Of a stretch of DNA of 5,320 nt, positions 5,311 through 5,320 are shown piece by piece. The position numbers and the translations under genes were made by a program. Every line of letters begins with the position of its first letter. The stretch's first letter is position 1. The notes under the pieces were generated by a model. It was not told where the DNA came from. It ran no database searches and saw nothing but the letters and a program-made list of their open reading frames with translations. The DNA is from Bacteroidales bacterium UBA4293 (GTDB lineage: Bacteria; Bacteroidota; Bacteroidia; Bacteroidales; Bacteroidaceae): NCBI GenBank assembly GCA_002395835.1, contig DGVD01000012.1:170506-175825 (forward strand), read 5' to 3'.

Positions 5311-5320
5311 ACAATGAAGA
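5311..5320 (+). rRNA. rrs: 16S ribosomal RNA, first bases only
   Basis: The last ten bases, ACAATGAAGA, align with the start of bacterial 16S rRNA (E. coli AAATTGAAGA, followed there by GTTTGATC, the conserved 27F primer site). The upstream promoter, boxA-like element and structured leader support this. The gene continues off the right edge; the 5' boundary is placed by analogy and could be off by a few bases. Confidence 0.85.

Overview
The window looks like chromosomal DNA from a Bacteroidales bacterium, most likely Bacteroides/Phocaeicola or a close relative. The evidence is: Bacteroidota-type promoter boxes (TAnnTTTG at about -7, TTTG at about -33) in front of the transcription units; A-rich leaders without a clear Shine-Dalgarno; a two-gene methylmalonyl-CoA mutase; and a right edge that is the promoter and leader of an rRNA operon, with the last ten bases (ACAATGAAGA) matching the start of 16S rRNA. 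The species cannot be fixed from what is present.

Layout: (1) 1-2909, minus strand: a two-gene operon, mutA (small subunit of adenosylcobalamin-dependent methylmalonyl-CoA mutase, 619 aa, complete) followed after 12 bp by mutB (large catalytic subunit, N-terminal 345 residues only; it runs off the left edge). (2) 2910-3162: divergent intergenic region with one Bacteroidota -7 box for mutA and two candidate boxes for the gene on the other side. (3) 3163-4671, plus strand: a complete 502-aa DASS/SLC13-family sodium-coupled anion (probably dicarboxylate) transporter with both SNT signatures. (4) 4672-5050: about 380 bp without a credible gene, holding a hairpin at the transporter stop codon, an unusual run of nested G/A-T/C palindromes, and an A/T-rich stretch upstream of the rRNA promoter. 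(5) 5051-5320: a strong rrn promoter, a structured pre-rRNA leader of about 225 nt with a boxA-like element and three hairpins, and the first bases of 16S rRNA.

How the genes fit together: MutAB interconverts succinyl-CoA and methylmalonyl-CoA, the B12-dependent step of the succinate-propionate pathway of gut Bacteroidota. The divergent transporter belongs to a family whose usual substrates are succinate, fumarate and malate. A shared role in succinate/propionate handling is attractive but is inferred only from adjacency and family. The rRNA operon is an independent unit that happens to lie downstream in the same direction as the transporter. I found no mobile element, CRISPR array, defence system or clearly novel system; the more curious items are the palindrome run at 4773-4829 and the cysteine cluster in the MutA linker.
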